From positions 1 through 57,040 of the forward strand of contig NZ_BAMP01000019.1 in the NCBI RefSeq assembly GCF_000615975.1: DNA of 57,040 nucleotides, written 5' to 3'. Under the pieces are notes generated by a model. It made no database searches and was not told the DNA's origin. It worked only from the letters and a program-made list of their open reading frames with translations. Shown piece after piece: positions 56,703 to 57,040 of the stretch (the first letter of the stretch is position 1; every line of letters starts with the position of its first letter). This DNA comes from Nitratireductor aquibiodomus NL21 = JCM 21793 (GTDB taxonomy: Bacteria > Pseudomonadota > Alphaproteobacteria > Rhizobiales > Rhizobiaceae). Position numbers and translations under genes: made by a program.

Positions 56703-57040
56703 ATGGACGCCGGGCTTTTCATCGACGGGGTGACGATTGCGCTGGAAGAGCGCGAGATCGTTTCGCTGACAAAACGGGTCGCGCCCGGTGGGGTGCTGAC
56801 CGTCATGGGGCCGTCCGGCGCGGGCAAGTCCACGCTGCTCGCCTATATTGGCGGGTTTCTCGATCCGGTGTTCTCGGCGCGCGGCAGGGTTTTCGTCGAT
56901 GGAACAGAGGTGACGGCGCTGAAGCCCGAAGACCGGCATGTGGGTGTGCTTTTTCAGGACCCGCTTCTGTTCCCGCATATGAGCGTGGGCGGCAATCTGA
57001 TGTTCGCGCTGCCGGAGGCGGTGCGCGGCCGCGCGGCACG
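56703..57040 (+). CDS. ABC transporter ATP-binding protein, YnjD family, 5' part
   Basis: Open to the window end. Translation from ATG 56703 gives FIDGVTIALEEREIVSLTKRV, Walker [13 protein letters not shown] and the Q-loop VGVLFQDPLLFPH, so it is the ATPase of the preceding binding protein and permease. The signature motif and Walker B lie beyond base 57040. About 112 residues are visible. Confidence 0.88.
   Translation, partial: MDAGLFIDGVTIALEEREIVSLTKRVAPGGVLTVMGPSGAGKSTLLAYIGGFLDPVFSARGRVFVDGTEVTALKPEDRHVGVLFQDPLLFPHMSVGGNLMFALPEAVRGRAA

Overview
This is a GC-rich chromosomal segment from an alphaproteobacterium, most likely order Rhizobiales/Hyphomicrobiales and Phyllobacteriaceae-like (Mesorhizobium/Nitratireductor type). 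The placement is inference. It rests on the gene order mutS, glnD, murJ, trpS, usp, nfu, on a split C-P lyase regulon with a long second PhnE, on the ligase-associated DNA repair genes, and on intergenic palindromic mosaic repeats of the kind known from rhizobia (RIME-like). There are no rRNA or tRNA genes, CRISPR arrays, prophage genes or full insertion sequences that I can see.

Layout. 1-12.7 kb is housekeeping: the 3' part of mutS, an Rsm22-type methyltransferase, glnD (nitrogen sensing), murJ (lipid II flippase), an acyltransferase-3 membrane protein, trpS, a universal stress protein, an Nfu-type Fe-S protein, an L,D-transpeptidase lipoprotein, a CueR-like regulator and mmcB. 12.8-14.2 kb has a DsbA-fold isomerase and a thioesterase separated by a 270-bp MITE-like element. 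14.4-21.8 kb is a fatty-acid beta-oxidation block (FadB/J, FadA, two acyl-CoA dehydrogenases) read leftward from a MerR-type promoter, with a MerR regulator upstream. 22.2-25.9 kb is a PodJ-like polar protein. 26.2-27.9 kb is a TauE/SafE exporter with a TIGR02186-type partner. 28.0-31.2 kb is pdeM plus an Lhr-like helicase, half of the ligase-associated DNA damage set; the ligase and exonuclease are at 42.6-45.2 kb.

Two phosphonate operons flank that second repair pair. One is phnC-D-E1-E2-DUF1045-phnM-phnN (38.3 to 31.3 kb, leftward). The other is phnG-H-I-J-K-L plus a hexapeptide transferase (52.8 to 47.6 kb, leftward), divergent from phnF. Together they encode import, the C-P lyase core complex and conversion to PRPP. 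No phnP is present; the DUF1045 2H-phosphoesterase-like protein is a candidate for that step. Both operons have Pho boxes followed by an almost identical core promoter, and phnG also has a palindrome suited to PhnF. Between them also lie a GFA protein, a nitronate monooxygenase sharing the MerR operator of the fad block, an aminotransferase, a membrane protein of unknown function, a methyltransferase, and a bfd-bfr iron-storage pair. The right end is a YnjBCD-type ABC importer, cut by the window edge.

Main caution: ten genes (glnD, trpS, fadB, the TIGR02186 gene, phnD twice, the aminotransferase, the exonuclease, phnL, phnI, phnH) are each broken by loss of a single base, nearly always in a GCC or GGC run. 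Because essential trpS is hit and reading frames are otherwise intact, I read these as systematic sequence errors rather than gene decay, and I give the full restored gene spans.
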